A stretch of 64,000 nt of DNA from Rhodopseudomonas palustris (lineage in GTDB: Bacteria; Pseudomonadota; Alphaproteobacteria; Rhizobiales; Xanthobacteraceae): the NCBI RefSeq assembly GCF_013415845.1, contig NZ_CP058907.1, positions 4,464,001-4,528,000 on the forward strand, written 5' to 3'. Shown here piece by piece: positions 19,201 through 27,982 of this stretch. The first letter of the stretch is position 1. Every line of letters begins with the position of its first letter. The position numbers and the translations under genes were made by a program. The notes under the pieces were generated by a model. That model saw only the letters and a program-made list of their open reading frames with translations. It was not told the DNA's origin and did not search any database.

Positions 19201-21153
19201 ATGGTCGATGTTGGACGGCAGGACGGCGAAACAACTGGCACTCCGGTGATCGCGCCGCGTCCGATACCCGCGGTACCTCCGGCTATTGGCAAGGCGCGCG
19301 AGGCGCCCCGCAACTGGCTGGACATTGCGGCATTCCTGATCGTGCTCGCCGCCGCAATCGGCGTCGCCGGCATCATGCTCGCCGGCTACTATCATGCGCC
19401 CGACCTCTTGTGGCGGGGCTTCCACCACGACCGCAATTCGCACTACAGCTTCGGGCTCGATCTAGCGCTGGCGGTCCGCACCTTCGATCCCGCGTGGTTC
19501 TTCGGCGAACTCGAGAAGGCCAAGGTCTGGCCGCCGTTTCATGGGTTGGTGCTGAGCGCCGTGTTGCTGCTGGGCGGCATCGATCACCGCCTCGGAATCG
19601 TTCCCAGCCTGATCGGCTGGGTGATGACGATTGCCTTTGTCTGGTTGATCGCGCGACGGCTGTTCGTCGACCGCTGCAGCGGCCTGCTCGCCGCCGCGGT
19701 GGCGGTGATCTTCACCGCCGCAAGCCCGGCCTTCCTCCTGGTCAGCGCCGACGTGATGCTGGAAGGGCTCGGCGCCGGCCTGTCGGCTGCCGGGCTGTGG
19801 GCCTATCTGCGCGCCGAAGCCAAGCCGGATGCGGCGGGACGCTGGCGGCTGCTGGCGCTGATCCTGACCGCGTTGTTCTTCCACAAGGGCAATTATTGGG
19901 GGCTGCTGATCGCGCCGCTGGCGATCGCCTACGCCACCGAACACTGGGCGCCGATCGCCCGAACGCTGCGGCAGATCTGGGCGGCGACACGTCTGAAGGC
20001 GGTGCTGAAGGCAACCACCGGCTCGCCGTTCTTGATCCTCGCTGCGCTGGTGGCGGGCCTGGTCGCGGCGATCTATGCGCACGGGCCGACCGCGCTGGAA
20101 CTGTTCGGCCAATCGGTGTCGCTGTATCCGCCGGAAAACCTGACGACGGCCGCCTACGCGCTGGTGTTCCTGTGGTGGACGTTCACCTGGTTGCGGCACC
20201 GCGCCGCGATCGACCACACCCTCGGCACCCCCGGGCGGGCGCTACTGTATTGGCACCTGACGCCGATCGCGATCTCGTTTCTGCTGCCGCACCGACTGTC
20301 AAAATTCCTCTGGTTCGTCAGCCCCGCCAACAATCCCGATCCAAACCACAGCCTCTCCCTCGGCCTCCAGTTCTATTGGCGCGTGTTCGCCGACGGCTTC
20401 CATCTGGTGCCGTGGCTGGCGCCTATCGCCGTCGCTCTGGCGCTAATCGGACTAATCGCAATTCCGAGGCTGACGCCCGGAGCCCGCGCCGTTTTCCTGT
20501 TCGCATTGCTGGCCTGGGTCGGCGTGATCGCGCATCCGCAGCACCAAGGCCGCTTCATGTCGACCTGGGTATTTTCGGTTTGGATCTGCTCCGGCGTTGG
20601 GGCCGGTGCGCTGCTGGCGCTGACCCGTGCCTGGCTGCCACCGCTGTGGCGAGGGGCGGTCGCGGCCGCGCTGGCCGCCATACTGCTCGCAGTGAACCTG
20701 ATGTCGCCGATGCCAAAGGCGGCGGCAACTTATGCGCTGCAGGACGCCTCCGGCCCAAGCGATCTCGAGCTGATCCGCCCGTATCTCGCCGAGCTCGACG
20801 GCGCGCACGAGGTGGCGATGTTCACAACTTTCGGCATGAGCAAGCTGTTTGCCTGGGTGATCCGCGAACGCTGCCGTTGCCATACCATTGTCGATGACCC
20901 GTTCATCGCCGGCGTCACCTCGCGCGAGGAAGCGCGGGCGCTGATGAGCGAGCGGATCGCGCAATCGACCGCCGATGTCGTGGTGATCATCGATGCACCC
21001 CACAGCCGCGACGAAGGCCCCGGCTTCGGCTGGGTGTATGCCAACATGGTCGGCATCGTCGATGCGATGGCCGATCAGACCCGCTACCAGCGCGGGACCA
21101 GCTACGCACTCCCGATCGGCGACGCCACGGCAACGATCTGGCGCCGCCGCTAA
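19201..21153 (+). CDS. GT39/PMT-like integral membrane glycosyltransferase family protein
   Basis: 650 residues with about a dozen membrane segments and a C-terminal soluble domain of about 150 residues. Features of lipid-linked-sugar glycosyltransferases (GT-C fold) are the acidic/aromatic first loop 'HHDRNSHYSFGLDLAL' and a second-loop 'SADVMLEGLGAGLSAAGLW'. Such enzymes transfer a sugar from a polyprenyl phosphate donor to a lipid or protein on the periplasmic side. Start ATG 19201 is chosen because the membrane part follows within 50 residues; the open frame continues upstream without a site. Acceptor and donor unknown. Confidence 0.7.
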   Translation: MVDVGRQDGETTGTPVIAPRPIPAVPPAIGKAREAPRNWLDIAAFLIVLAAAIGVAGIMLAGYYHAPDLLWRGFHHDRNSHYSFGLDLALAVRTFDPAWFFGELEKAKVWPPFHGLVLSAVLLLGGIDHRLGIVPSLIGWVMTIAFVWLIARRLFVDRCSGLLAAAVAVIFTAASPAFLLVSADVMLEGLGAGLSAAGLWAYLRAEAKPDAAGRWRLLALILTALFFHKGNYWGLLIAPLAIAYATEHWAPIARTLRQIWAATRLKAVLKATTGSPFLILAALVAGLVAAIYAHGPTALELFGQSVSLYPPENLTTAAYALVFLWWTFTWLRHRAAIDHTLGTPGRALLYWHLTPIAISFLLPHRLSKFLWFVSPANNPDPNHSLSLGLQFYWRVFADGFHLVPWLAPIAVALALIGLIAIPRLTPGARAVFLFALLAWVGVIAHPQHQGRFMSTWVFSVWICSGVGAGALLALTRAWLPPLWRGAVAAALAAILLAVNLMSPMPKAAATYALQDASGPSDLELIRPYLAELDGAHEVAMFTTFGMSKLFAWVIRERCRCHTIVDDPFIAGVTSREEARALMSERIAQSTADVVVIIDAPHSRDEGPGFGWVYANMVGIVDAMADQTRYQRGTSYALPIGDATATIWRRR

Positions 21154-21434
21154 GCCGTGTTTGTTGCATTGCGATAACAGCATGGCCGCTGCGGCATCGG
21201 GTCGCCTTGCCGAGCAGATGCCTGCGTCAGCGGTAACGATAGGCGGGATTACGCAGAGGCTTGCGTCAAGTCTCTCTTCCCAAACTCAAATAGTCGAATA
21301 TCGTCGGGTGGTCAGCTAAGCTACGTTTCGGCAAAATGACAGCAACGCCTCTCAGAAGGCGGCTCAAAAGAATGCTGCGGCATGAGGATCAGGCGCGAGC
21401 AACGCGCCGGCCGGTGTCGGGGAGGAAATCGGGC

Positions 21435-22262
21435 TTGGAACACGCATTGGAAGTGCGCAATGTCTCCTTGCGCTTCGGCGGCGTCCGCGCGCTGAGCGAG
21501 GTGAGTTTTGCCGTGAATCACGGTGAGCTGTTTTCGATCATTGGACCGAACGGCGCCGGCAAGACCTCCGTGGTCAATTGCATTTCCGGCCGTTACCAGC
21601 CGAGCGAAGGCCAATTGTTCTATCACGGCCGCGACATCACCGGCCTGAAGCCGAACGCCCGCGCGTCCCTCGGTATCGGCCGCACCTTCCAGAATCTCGC
21701 GCTGTTTCACCATATGAGCGTGCTCGACAACATCATGGTCGGGCGCCACCACCTGCTCAAAAACAACTTCCTGACCGGCGCGCTGTACTGGTTCGGCGCC
21801 CGGCGCGAAGAGCTGGCCCACCGCGAGAAGGTGGAGGAGATCATCGATTTCCTCGACCTGCAGACGGTGCGCAAGGCAACCGCCGGCACCCTGTCCTACG
21901 GCCTGCGCAAACGCGTCGAACTCGCCCGCGCGATGGCGCTGGAGCCGACGCTGATCCTGCTCGACGAGCCGATGGCCGGCATGAACTTCGAAGAGAAGGA
22001 GGACATGGCCCGCTACATCGTCGACCTCAACGAAGAGTTCGGCATGACGGTGGTGATGATCGAGCACGACATGGGCGTGGTGATGGACATCTCCAACCGC
22101 GTCGTCGTGCTGGATTTTGGCCGCAAGATCGCCGAGGGCGAGCCGGCCGAGGTGCTGGCCGATCCCCACGTCAGGCGCGCTTATCTCGGCGAAGAGGACG
22201 AGGTGCTGGTCGACCCCGACGACGCGCCGGACCATCCGACGGCGGCGGAGCGCGTGGCATGA
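21435..22262 (+). CDS. livG: Liv-type ABC transporter ATP-binding protein LivG (system D)
   Basis: ATPase of 275 residues from a TTG at 21435, which has GGAGGA nine bases upstream and begins exactly at the family start (LEHALEVRNVSLRFGGVRAL). In-frame ATGs at 21336 and 21372 would add an unrelated basic N-terminus. Walker A GPNGAGKT, signature LSYGLRKRVELARAM, Walker B LILLDEPMAGMNFEE, switch IEHDM. The acidic C-terminal tail after the usual end is unusual. ATGA overlap with the synthetase gene. Confidence 0.9.
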   Translation: MEHALEVRNVSLRFGGVRALSEVSFAVNHGELFSIIGPNGAGKTSVVNCISGRYQPSEGQLFYHGRDITGLKPNARASLGIGRTFQNLALFHHMSVLDNIMVGRHHLLKNNFLTGALYWFGARREELAHREKVEEIIDFLDLQTVRKATAGTLSYGLRKRVELARAMALEPTLILLDEPMAGMNFEEKEDMARYIVDLNEEFGMTVVMIEHDMGVVMDISNRVVVLDFGRKIAEGEPAEVLADPHVRRAYLGEEDEVLVDPDDAPDHPTAAERVA

Positions 22263-24190
22263 TGGACTATGCCGGCCGCGTCGCGGCAGCCGACACCTTC
22301 CCCAAGCTGCTCCGGCTCAATGCAAAGGAATTCGGGACCGAGATCGCGCTGCGCGAGAAAGATCTCGGGCTGTGGCGGGTGTTCACCTGGGCCGACTATC
22401 AGGCCCGCGTGCACGACTTCGCCCTCGGCATGGTCGAACTCGGGCTCAAGCGCGGCGACGTGATCGGCATCATCGGCGACAACCGGCCTGACTGGGTTTC
22501 GGCCGAGATCGCCACCCATGCGATTGGGGGCCTGAGCCTCGGGCTGTACCGCGACGTGCTCGATGAGGAGGCCGACTATCTGCTCAATTACGGCGAGGCC
22601 AAGCTGGTGTTCGCCGAGGACGAGGAGCAGGTCGACAAGCTACTCGGCCTCGCCGACCGCGCGCCGCATCTGAAGCACATCGTCTATTCCGATCCACGCG
22701 GGATGCGGAAGTACGACGATCCGCGCCTCTTACCGGCCGATCAACTCGCCAAGCTGGGCCGCGATCGCGCCAGCCGCGAACCGGGTCTGTACGACCGGCT
22801 GGTCGACGCGACGCAGGGCGAAGACGTCGCCATCCTGTGCACCACCTCGGGCACCACGGCGCACCCCAAGCTGGCGATGCTGGCGTCCGGGCGCGTGCTG
22901 AAACACTGCGCGACGTATCTGTCGTTCGATCCGAAGGGGCCGGACGACGAATACGTCTCGGTGCTGCCGCTGCCCTGGATCATGGAGCAGGTCTACGCAC
23001 TCGGCAAAGGGCTGCTGTGCCGGATGAAGGTCAACTTCGTCGAAGAGCCCGACACGATGATGAACGACTTCCGCGAGATCGCGCCGACCTTCGTGCTGTT
23101 CGCGCCAAGGGTCTGGGAAGGCATCGCCGCCGACGTCCGCGCCCGGGTGATGGACGCCTCGCCGCTGAAGCAGCGACTTTACAACGCCGGCATGAAGGCC
23201 GGGCTGGCTGCGCTCGACCAGGGCCAGCACTCGGCGTTCGCCGACGCGGTGCTGTTCCGCGCGCTGCGCGACCGGCTCGGCTTCACGCGGCTGCGCTCGG
23301 CCGCAACCGGCGGCGCCGCGCTCGGCCCGGACACCTTCCGCTTCTTCCGCGCCATGGGCGTGCCGCTACGCACGCTGTACGGGCAGACCGAACTGCTCGG
23401 CGCCTACACGCTGCACAAGCCGGACGCGGTCGATCCCGACACGACCGGCGTGCCGATGGGCGCCGAGATCGAGATCAAGGTCCTGAACCCGGACGTCCAG
23501 GGCATCGGCGAAGTGGTGGTGCGCCACCCCAACATGTTCCTCGGCTACTACAAGAACCCGGAAGCCTCGACTGCCGACATCAAGGACGGCTGGATGCATT
23601 CCGGCGACGCCGGCTATTTCAACGGCGCCGGCCAGCTCGTCATCATCGACCGCATCAAGGACCTTGCCGAGCTGTCGCACGGCGAACGGTTCTCGCCGCA
23701 ATACATCGAGAACAAGCTGAAGTTCTCACCCTACGTCGCCGAAGCGGTGATCCTCGGCGCCGGCCGCGACATGCTCGCGGCGATGATCTGCATCCGCTAC
23801 TCGATCATCTCGAAATGGGCGGAGAAGAAACGGATCGCCTTCACCACCTATTCGGACCTCGCCTCCCGCCCCGAAGTCTACGAGCTGCTGCGCCGCGAGG
23901 TCGAGACCGTCAACGTCACCCTGCCACCGGCCCAGCGCATCAGCCGCTTCCTGCTGCTCTACAAGGAGCTCGACGCCGACGACGGCGAGCTGACCCGTAC
24001 CCGCAAGGTCCGCCGCTCGGTGATCAACGAGAAGTACGGCGACATCATCGACGGCATCTATAGTGGACGTAGCGACATCCCGGTCGATACCACCATCAAG
24101 TTCCAAGACGGAACCACCCAGCGGATCCGCACCACGCTGAGGGTGGTCGACCTCGGCGCCGGCCACGCGCGTGCGGAGGCCGCGGAATGA
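22259..24190 (+). CDS. AMP-forming acyl-CoA synthetase (long-chain/aromatic acid type)
   Basis: 643 residues. Activates a carboxylic acid with ATP to an acyl-adenylate and then to the CoA thioester. ANL-superfamily motifs: P-loop TTSGTTAHPK (about residues 199-208), YGQTELLG, HSGDAGYF and IDRIKDL; the C-terminal 'LTRTRKVRRSVINEKYGD' carries the catalytic Lys region typical of FadD15-like long-chain enzymes. It is translationally coupled to livG upstream and followed by livH, livM, binding protein and livF, so it probably activates the imported compound and traps it inside the cell. Whether that is a fatty, dicarboxylic or aromatic acid cannot be read from sequence. Confidence 0.9.
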   Translation: MMDYAGRVAAADTFPKLLRLNAKEFGTEIALREKDLGLWRVFTWADYQARVHDFALGMVELGLKRGDVIGIIGDNRPDWVSAEIATHAIGGLSLGLYRDVLDEEADYLLNYGEAKLVFAEDEEQVDKLLGLADRAPHLKHIVYSDPRGMRKYDDPRLLPADQLAKLGRDRASREPGLYDRLVDATQGEDVAILCTTSGTTAHPKLAMLASGRVLKHCATYLSFDPKGPDDEYVSVLPLPWIMEQVYALGKGLLCRMKVNFVEEPDTMMNDFREIAPTFVLFAPRVWEGIAADVRARVMDASPLKQRLYNAGMKAGLAALDQGQHSAFADAVLFRALRDRLGFTRLRSAATGGAALGPDTFRFFRAMGVPLRTLYGQTELLGAYTLHKPDAVDPDTTGVPMGAEIEIKVLNPDVQGIGEVVVRHPNMFLGYYKNPEASTADIKDGWMHSGDAGYFNGAGQLVIIDRIKDLAELSHGERFSPQYIENKLKFSPYVAEAVILGAGRDMLAAMICIRYSIISKWAEKKRIAFTTYSDLASRPEVYELLRREVETVNVTLPPAQRISRFLLLYKELDADDGELTRTRKVRRSVINEKYGDIIDGIYSGRSDIPVDTTIKFQDGTTQRIRTTLRVVDLGAGHARAEAAE

Positions 24191-24213
24191 GCACTGCTAC
24201 GCAATTCATGAAG

Positions 24214-24288
24214 GCGTCATACGCGGGCTTGCCCCGCGTATCCATCATCCGAAGAGGATGGATTGCCGGGTCAAGCCCGGCAATGACG
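24214..24288. repeat. Dispersed palindromic repeat
   Basis: Opens GCGTCATACGCGGGCTTGCC and closes GCCCGGCAATGACG; inner hairpins ACGCGGGC-TT-GCCCCGCGT and CCGGGTCAAGCCCGG are visible. Lies in the 112-bp gap between the acyl-CoA synthetase gene and livH. Confidence 0.75.
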
Positions 24289-24302
24289 AAGTGGGAATCA
24301 AG

Positions 24303-25196
24303 ATGAACTCACATCTCCTGATCCAGCTTCTCGTCAACGGCCTCGTGGTCGGCACGCTGTACGGCGTGGTCGCGATGAGTTTCGTGCTGATCTACAAGGC
24401 GACGCAGGTCGTCAACTTCGCCCAAGGCGAACTGCTGCTGATCGGCGCCTGGGTGTGCTGGACGCTGCTGGCGAAATATCAGCTGCCGTTCTGGGTCGGC
24501 ATGCCGATCACGCTGGTGTTCATGTTCATCTTCGGCATCGCGGTGCAGATCATCGTGCTGCGGCCGATGATCGGCGAGCCGATCATCTCGGTGATCATGG
24601 TGACGATCGCGCTGTCGACCGTGTTCCAGGCGGCGTTGAAGTGGATCTTCGGCGTCAATCCGCAGCCGTTCCCCCAGATCTTCACCACCCAATCGATCTC
24701 GATCGGCGGCCTGCAGATCCAGACCGTCTATGTGATGAGCCTGGTCGTCTCGGTCGCGATGATGATCGGCATGGCGTGGTTCTTCAGGGTGTCGAAATAC
24801 GGCCTCGCGATGCGCGCCACCGCGTTCAACCAGCAGGTGGCGCAGTCGCTCGGCATCTCGGTGAAGAGCGTATTCGCGATGGCCTGGGCGATCTCGGCCA
24901 CCGTTTCGGCGGTCGCCGGCGTCGTCGTCGCTGTGGTCAACGGCGTGTCGTCGGGGCTGTCGGCCTACGGCATCAAGGTGTTTCCGGCCGCGATCCTCGG
25001 CGGCCTCGACTCGATCGGCGGCGCAGTGCTCGGCGGCATCATCATCGGCCTTTTGGAGAACATCGCCCAGTACGTCGACAGCGAATATCTGCACTGGGGC
25101 AATCTCTACGAAATCGCGCCGTTCTACGTGCTGATCATCATCCTGATGATCAAGCCCTACGGCCTGTTCGGCACCAAGGACATCGAGCGGATCTAG
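24303..25196 (+). CDS. livH: Liv-type ABC transporter permease LivH (system D)
   Basis: Inner-membrane permease, 297 residues from the ATG at 24303; the open frame upstream runs through the repeat. Landmarks 'VVNFAQGELLLIGAWVCWTL' near residues 37-56 and 'AAILGGLDSIGGAVLGGIII' in the C-terminal half. About eight membrane segments. Confidence 0.93.
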   Translation: MNSHLLIQLLVNGLVVGTLYGVVAMSFVLIYKATQVVNFAQGELLLIGAWVCWTLLAKYQLPFWVGMPITLVFMFIFGIAVQIIVLRPMIGEPIISVIMVTIALSTVFQAALKWIFGVNPQPFPQIFTTQSISIGGLQIQTVYVMSLVVSVAMMIGMAWFFRVSKYGLAMRATAFNQQVAQSLGISVKSVFAMAWAISATVSAVAGVVVAVVNGVSSGLSAYGIKVFPAAILGGLDSIGGAVLGGIIIGLLENIAQYVDSEYLHWGNLYEIAPFYVLIIILMIKPYGLFGTKDIERI

Positions 25197-25242
25197 GCAT
25201 GATCGCGGAAAAGTGGACACCGGTTTTCCGGAACGATCATGC
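25197..25242. repeat. Dispersed palindrome, GCATGATC...GATCATGC type
   Basis: 46-bp imperfect palindrome: GCATGATCGCGGAAAAGTGG then a CACCGGTTTTCCGGAACGAT half, ending ATCATGC. The two arms GGAAAA and TTTTCC pair around a short GTGGACACCGG centre. This type is common in Rhizobiales genomes (from memory). It starts directly after the livH stop codon. Confidence 0.8.
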
Positions 25243-25301
25243 CCAAAGAGAGAGATGGCGCATGACGATGATTTTATCCCAGAGAGGGCGTCGATAGCGC
25301 C

Positions 25302-26375
25302 ATGGCGAATGCTTCCCTGATCCCCGCCGGCGATTTCCGCACCTCCTACGCCGCCGACACCACGATCTTCCCGACCCGGACCAGCCGCAACGCGGCGATC
25401 CTCGGCATCGTGCTGGTGTGCTTCGCGCCGCTGGTGCTGTCGGGCTATTGGCTGACCATCCTGATCCAGATCGGGATCTTCGGTATCGCCGCGCTCGGGC
25501 TGAACATCCTGGTCGGCTTCACCGGCCAGATCTCGATCGGCCACGCCGCGTTCTTCCTGCTCGGCGCCTACACCTCGGCCTATCTGAACAACCACTTCCC
25601 GATCCCGGTGTTCTTCGCGATTCCGCTCGCCGGGCTGGTCACCGCGCTGGTCGGGCTGGTGTTCGGCGTGCCGGCGGCGCGGCTGAAAGGTCTGTATCTC
25701 GTGATCGCCACGCTGGCAGCGCAGTACATCCTGATCGACTTTTTCTCGCGCGCCGAATGGTTCTCAGGCGGCTCGGTGCCGGCGATGGCCAATCCGTTCT
25801 CGCTGTTCGGGTACGTCCTGCAGGGCGACAAGCAGTATTTCTACGTCGTGCTGGCGTATCTGCTGGTCAGCTACATCCTGGTCACCAACCTGATGCGCAC
25901 CCGCGACGGCCGCGCCCTGGTGGCGGTGCGCGATCATTATCTCTCGGCCGAGATCATGGGGATCAACCTCACGAAATATCGGACGCTTTCGTTTGCGCTC
26001 GCGGCGTTCTTTGCCGGCATCGCCGGCGCGCTGTACGCGCATTACCAGCTCGTCGTCTCCAACGAGGGCTTCGGCATCGAGCGTTCGATCCTGTTCCTGG
26101 CGATGATCATCATCGGCGGCATCGGCTCGATCTCGGGCACGCTGATGGGTACTGCCTTCGTGGTGCTGCTGCCGGAGACGATGGAATGGCTCAGCAGTGG
26201 CCTGAAAGGCAGCGCAATCGATCGCGCGCTGGAGCTGAACAACAACCTGACCTTCCTGCGCGAAATCGCGATCGGCCTGATCATCATCCTGTTCCTGGTG
26301 TTCGAGCCCGATGGGCTGGCGCACCGCTGGCGGCAGATCAAGGCGTATTGGAAACTCTATCCGTTCTCGCATTGA
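25302..26375 (+). CDS. livM: Liv-type ABC transporter permease LivM (system D)
   Basis: Inner-membrane permease, 357 residues, with a 30-residue polar N-terminus, 'LGLNILVGFTGQISIGHAAF' and the C-terminal 'MIIIGGIGSISGTLMGTAFV'. It follows livH after a 105-bp gap containing the palindrome and precedes the binding-protein gene by 57 bp. Confidence 0.93.
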   Translation: MANASLIPAGDFRTSYAADTTIFPTRTSRNAAILGIVLVCFAPLVLSGYWLTILIQIGIFGIAALGLNILVGFTGQISIGHAAFFLLGAYTSAYLNNHFPIPVFFAIPLAGLVTALVGLVFGVPAARLKGLYLVIATLAAQYILIDFFSRAEWFSGGSVPAMANPFSLFGYVLQGDKQYFYVVLAYLLVSYILVTNLMRTRDGRALVAVRDHYLSAEIMGINLTKYRTLSFALAAFFAGIAGALYAHYQLVVSNEGFGIERSILFLAMIIIGGIGSISGTLMGTAFVVLLPETMEWLSSGLKGSAIDRALELNNNLTFLREIAIGLIIILFLVFEPDGLAHRWRQIKAYWKLYPFSH

Positions 26376-26432
26376 GCACGTGAACGGATGGACCACAAGA
26401 CGGCAATAAAAACGATACTGGAGGAGAACACC

Positions 26433-27713
26433 ATGACGATGAAATCTCTGCTCAGCAGCGCCGCGCTGGCGCTGGTGATCGCCGGCACCTCCGCGACCGC
26501 GCAGGCGCAGATCGCGATCGGCCATCTCGCCGACTATTCGGGCGGCACCTCGGACGTCGGCACGCCCTACGGCCAGGCGGTCGCCGACACCTTCGCCTGG
26601 GTCAACAAGAACGGCGGCGTCGCCGGCAAGCAGCTCAACGTCGACACAAACGACTACGGCTACCAGGTGCCGCGCGCGATCGCGCTGTACAAGAAGTGGT
26701 CGGGTGGAGACAAGGTCGCGGCGATCATGGGCTGGGGCACCGCCGACACGGAGGCGCTGACCGGCTTCCTCGCCAACGACAAAATCCCCGACCTCTCCGG
26801 CTCCTACGCAGCCGCGCTGACCGACCCCGAAGGCACCAGCGGCAAGGCCAAGCCCGCCCCCTACAACTTCTTCTACGGCCCGTCCTATTCCGACGCGCTA
26901 CGCGCCGAGCTGATGTGGGCGGCGGAAGACTGGAAGGCCAAGGGCAAGTCCGGTGCGCCGAAATTCGTCCACATGGGCGCGAACCATCCCTACCCCAACG
27001 CCCCGAAAGCCGCCGGCGAAGCGATAGCCAAGGAGCTCGGCTTTGAAGTGCTACCGCCGCTGGTGTTCGCGCTGGCGCCCGGCGACTACTCGGCGCAGTG
27101 CCTGTCGCTGAAGAGCTCAGGCGCCAACTACGCCTACCTCGGCAACACCGCGGCGTCGAACATCTCGGTGATGAAGGCCTGCAAGGCGGCCGGCGTCGAC
27201 GTCCAGTTCATGAGTAACGTCTGGGGCATGGACGAGAACGCCGCCAAGACCGCCGGCGATGCCGCCGACGGCGTGATCTTCCCGCTGCGCACAGCCGTGG
27301 CCTGGGGCGGCAAGGCACCCGGCATGAAGACGGTGGAGGAAATCTCGAAGATCTCCGATCCGTCCGGCAACGTCTATCGCCCGGTGCACTACGTCGCAGC
27401 AGTCTGTTCGGCGCTGTACATGAAGGAGGCGATCGAGTGGGCGGCGAAGAACGGCGGCGCCACCGGTGAGAACGTCGCCAAGGGCTTCTATCAGAAGGCC
27501 GACTGGGTGCCGGCCGGCATGGAAGGCGTCTGCAACCCGTCGACCTGGACCGCCAAGGACCACCGCGGCACCATGAAGATCGACCTCTACCGCGCCAAGG
27601 TGTCGGGCCCGACCGACGGCGACCTCAAGGACCTGATCGCCAAGGGCACCATCAAGCTCGAGAAGGTCAAGACCGTCGACCTGCCGCGCAAGCCGGAATG
27701 GGCCGGGTGGTGA
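26433..27713 (+). CDS. Liv-type ABC transporter substrate-binding protein (system D)
   Basis: Periplasmic binding protein, 426 residues. ATG at 26433 has GGAGGAG upstream and gives the signal peptide MTMKSLLSSAALALVIAGTS, cleaved near AQA-QI; the frame start at 26388 would place 15 residues before it. The mature protein opens IAIGHLADYSGGTSDVGTPY. Compared with the system B protein it has extra Cys residues and a long C-terminal segment (TWTAKDHRGTMKIDLYRA), as in binding proteins of aromatic or larger organic ligands; that is an inference. Confidence 0.92.
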   Translation: MTMKSLLSSAALALVIAGTSATAQAQIAIGHLADYSGGTSDVGTPYGQAVADTFAWVNKNGGVAGKQLNVDTNDYGYQVPRAIALYKKWSGGDKVAAIMGWGTADTEALTGFLANDKIPDLSGSYAAALTDPEGTSGKAKPAPYNFFYGPSYSDALRAELMWAAEDWKAKGKSGAPKFVHMGANHPYPNAPKAAGEAIAKELGFEVLPPLVFALAPGDYSAQCLSLKSSGANYAYLGNTAASNISVMKACKAAGVDVQFMSNVWGMDENAAKTAGDAADGVIFPLRTAVAWGGKAPGMKTVEEISKISDPSGNVYRPVHYVAAVCSALYMKEAIEWAAKNGGATGENVAKGFYQKADWVPAGMEGVCNPSTWTAKDHRGTMKIDLYRAKVSGPTDGDLKDLIAKGTIKLEKVKTVDLPRKPEWAGW

Positions 27714-27817
27714 GCTGAGCACCTAGCCCAGCGCAGCGGCGGCTGAGCCGCAGCTGTGCAACTCTGAGAAGCGTGCGCCGCGTCTGCTTTGAGCCGCGGC
27801 GCCTCAACACAAACAAC

Positions 27818-27919
27818 CGTCATCCCCCGCGCATGCGGGGGGCCCAGTACCCCGCAGCGTCGCGTTTGGATCATCCGCGCTCTGGAATACTGGGTCACCC
27901 ACTTTCGCGGGCGATGACG
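27818..27919. repeat. Dispersed palindromic repeat (GTCATCCCCCGC type)
   Basis: Opens CCGTCATCCCCCGCGCATGC and ends TTTCGCGGGCGATGACGG, with the inner pair 'CCCAGTACCCC' and 'GGAATACTGGGT'. Lies between the binding-protein gene and livF of system D. Confidence 0.75.
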
Positions 27920-27982
27920 GCGGTGGTTGGGGTGCAGATTGCCCACCATCAAGTTCAGCGAGTTCGAGAACGTAGGACCACC

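Noticed and set aside
18664..21153. Long N-terminal extension of the GT39-like gene
   Set aside because: The first 180 codons overlap the membrane protein gene at 18500-19078 in another frame and show no protein-like pattern.
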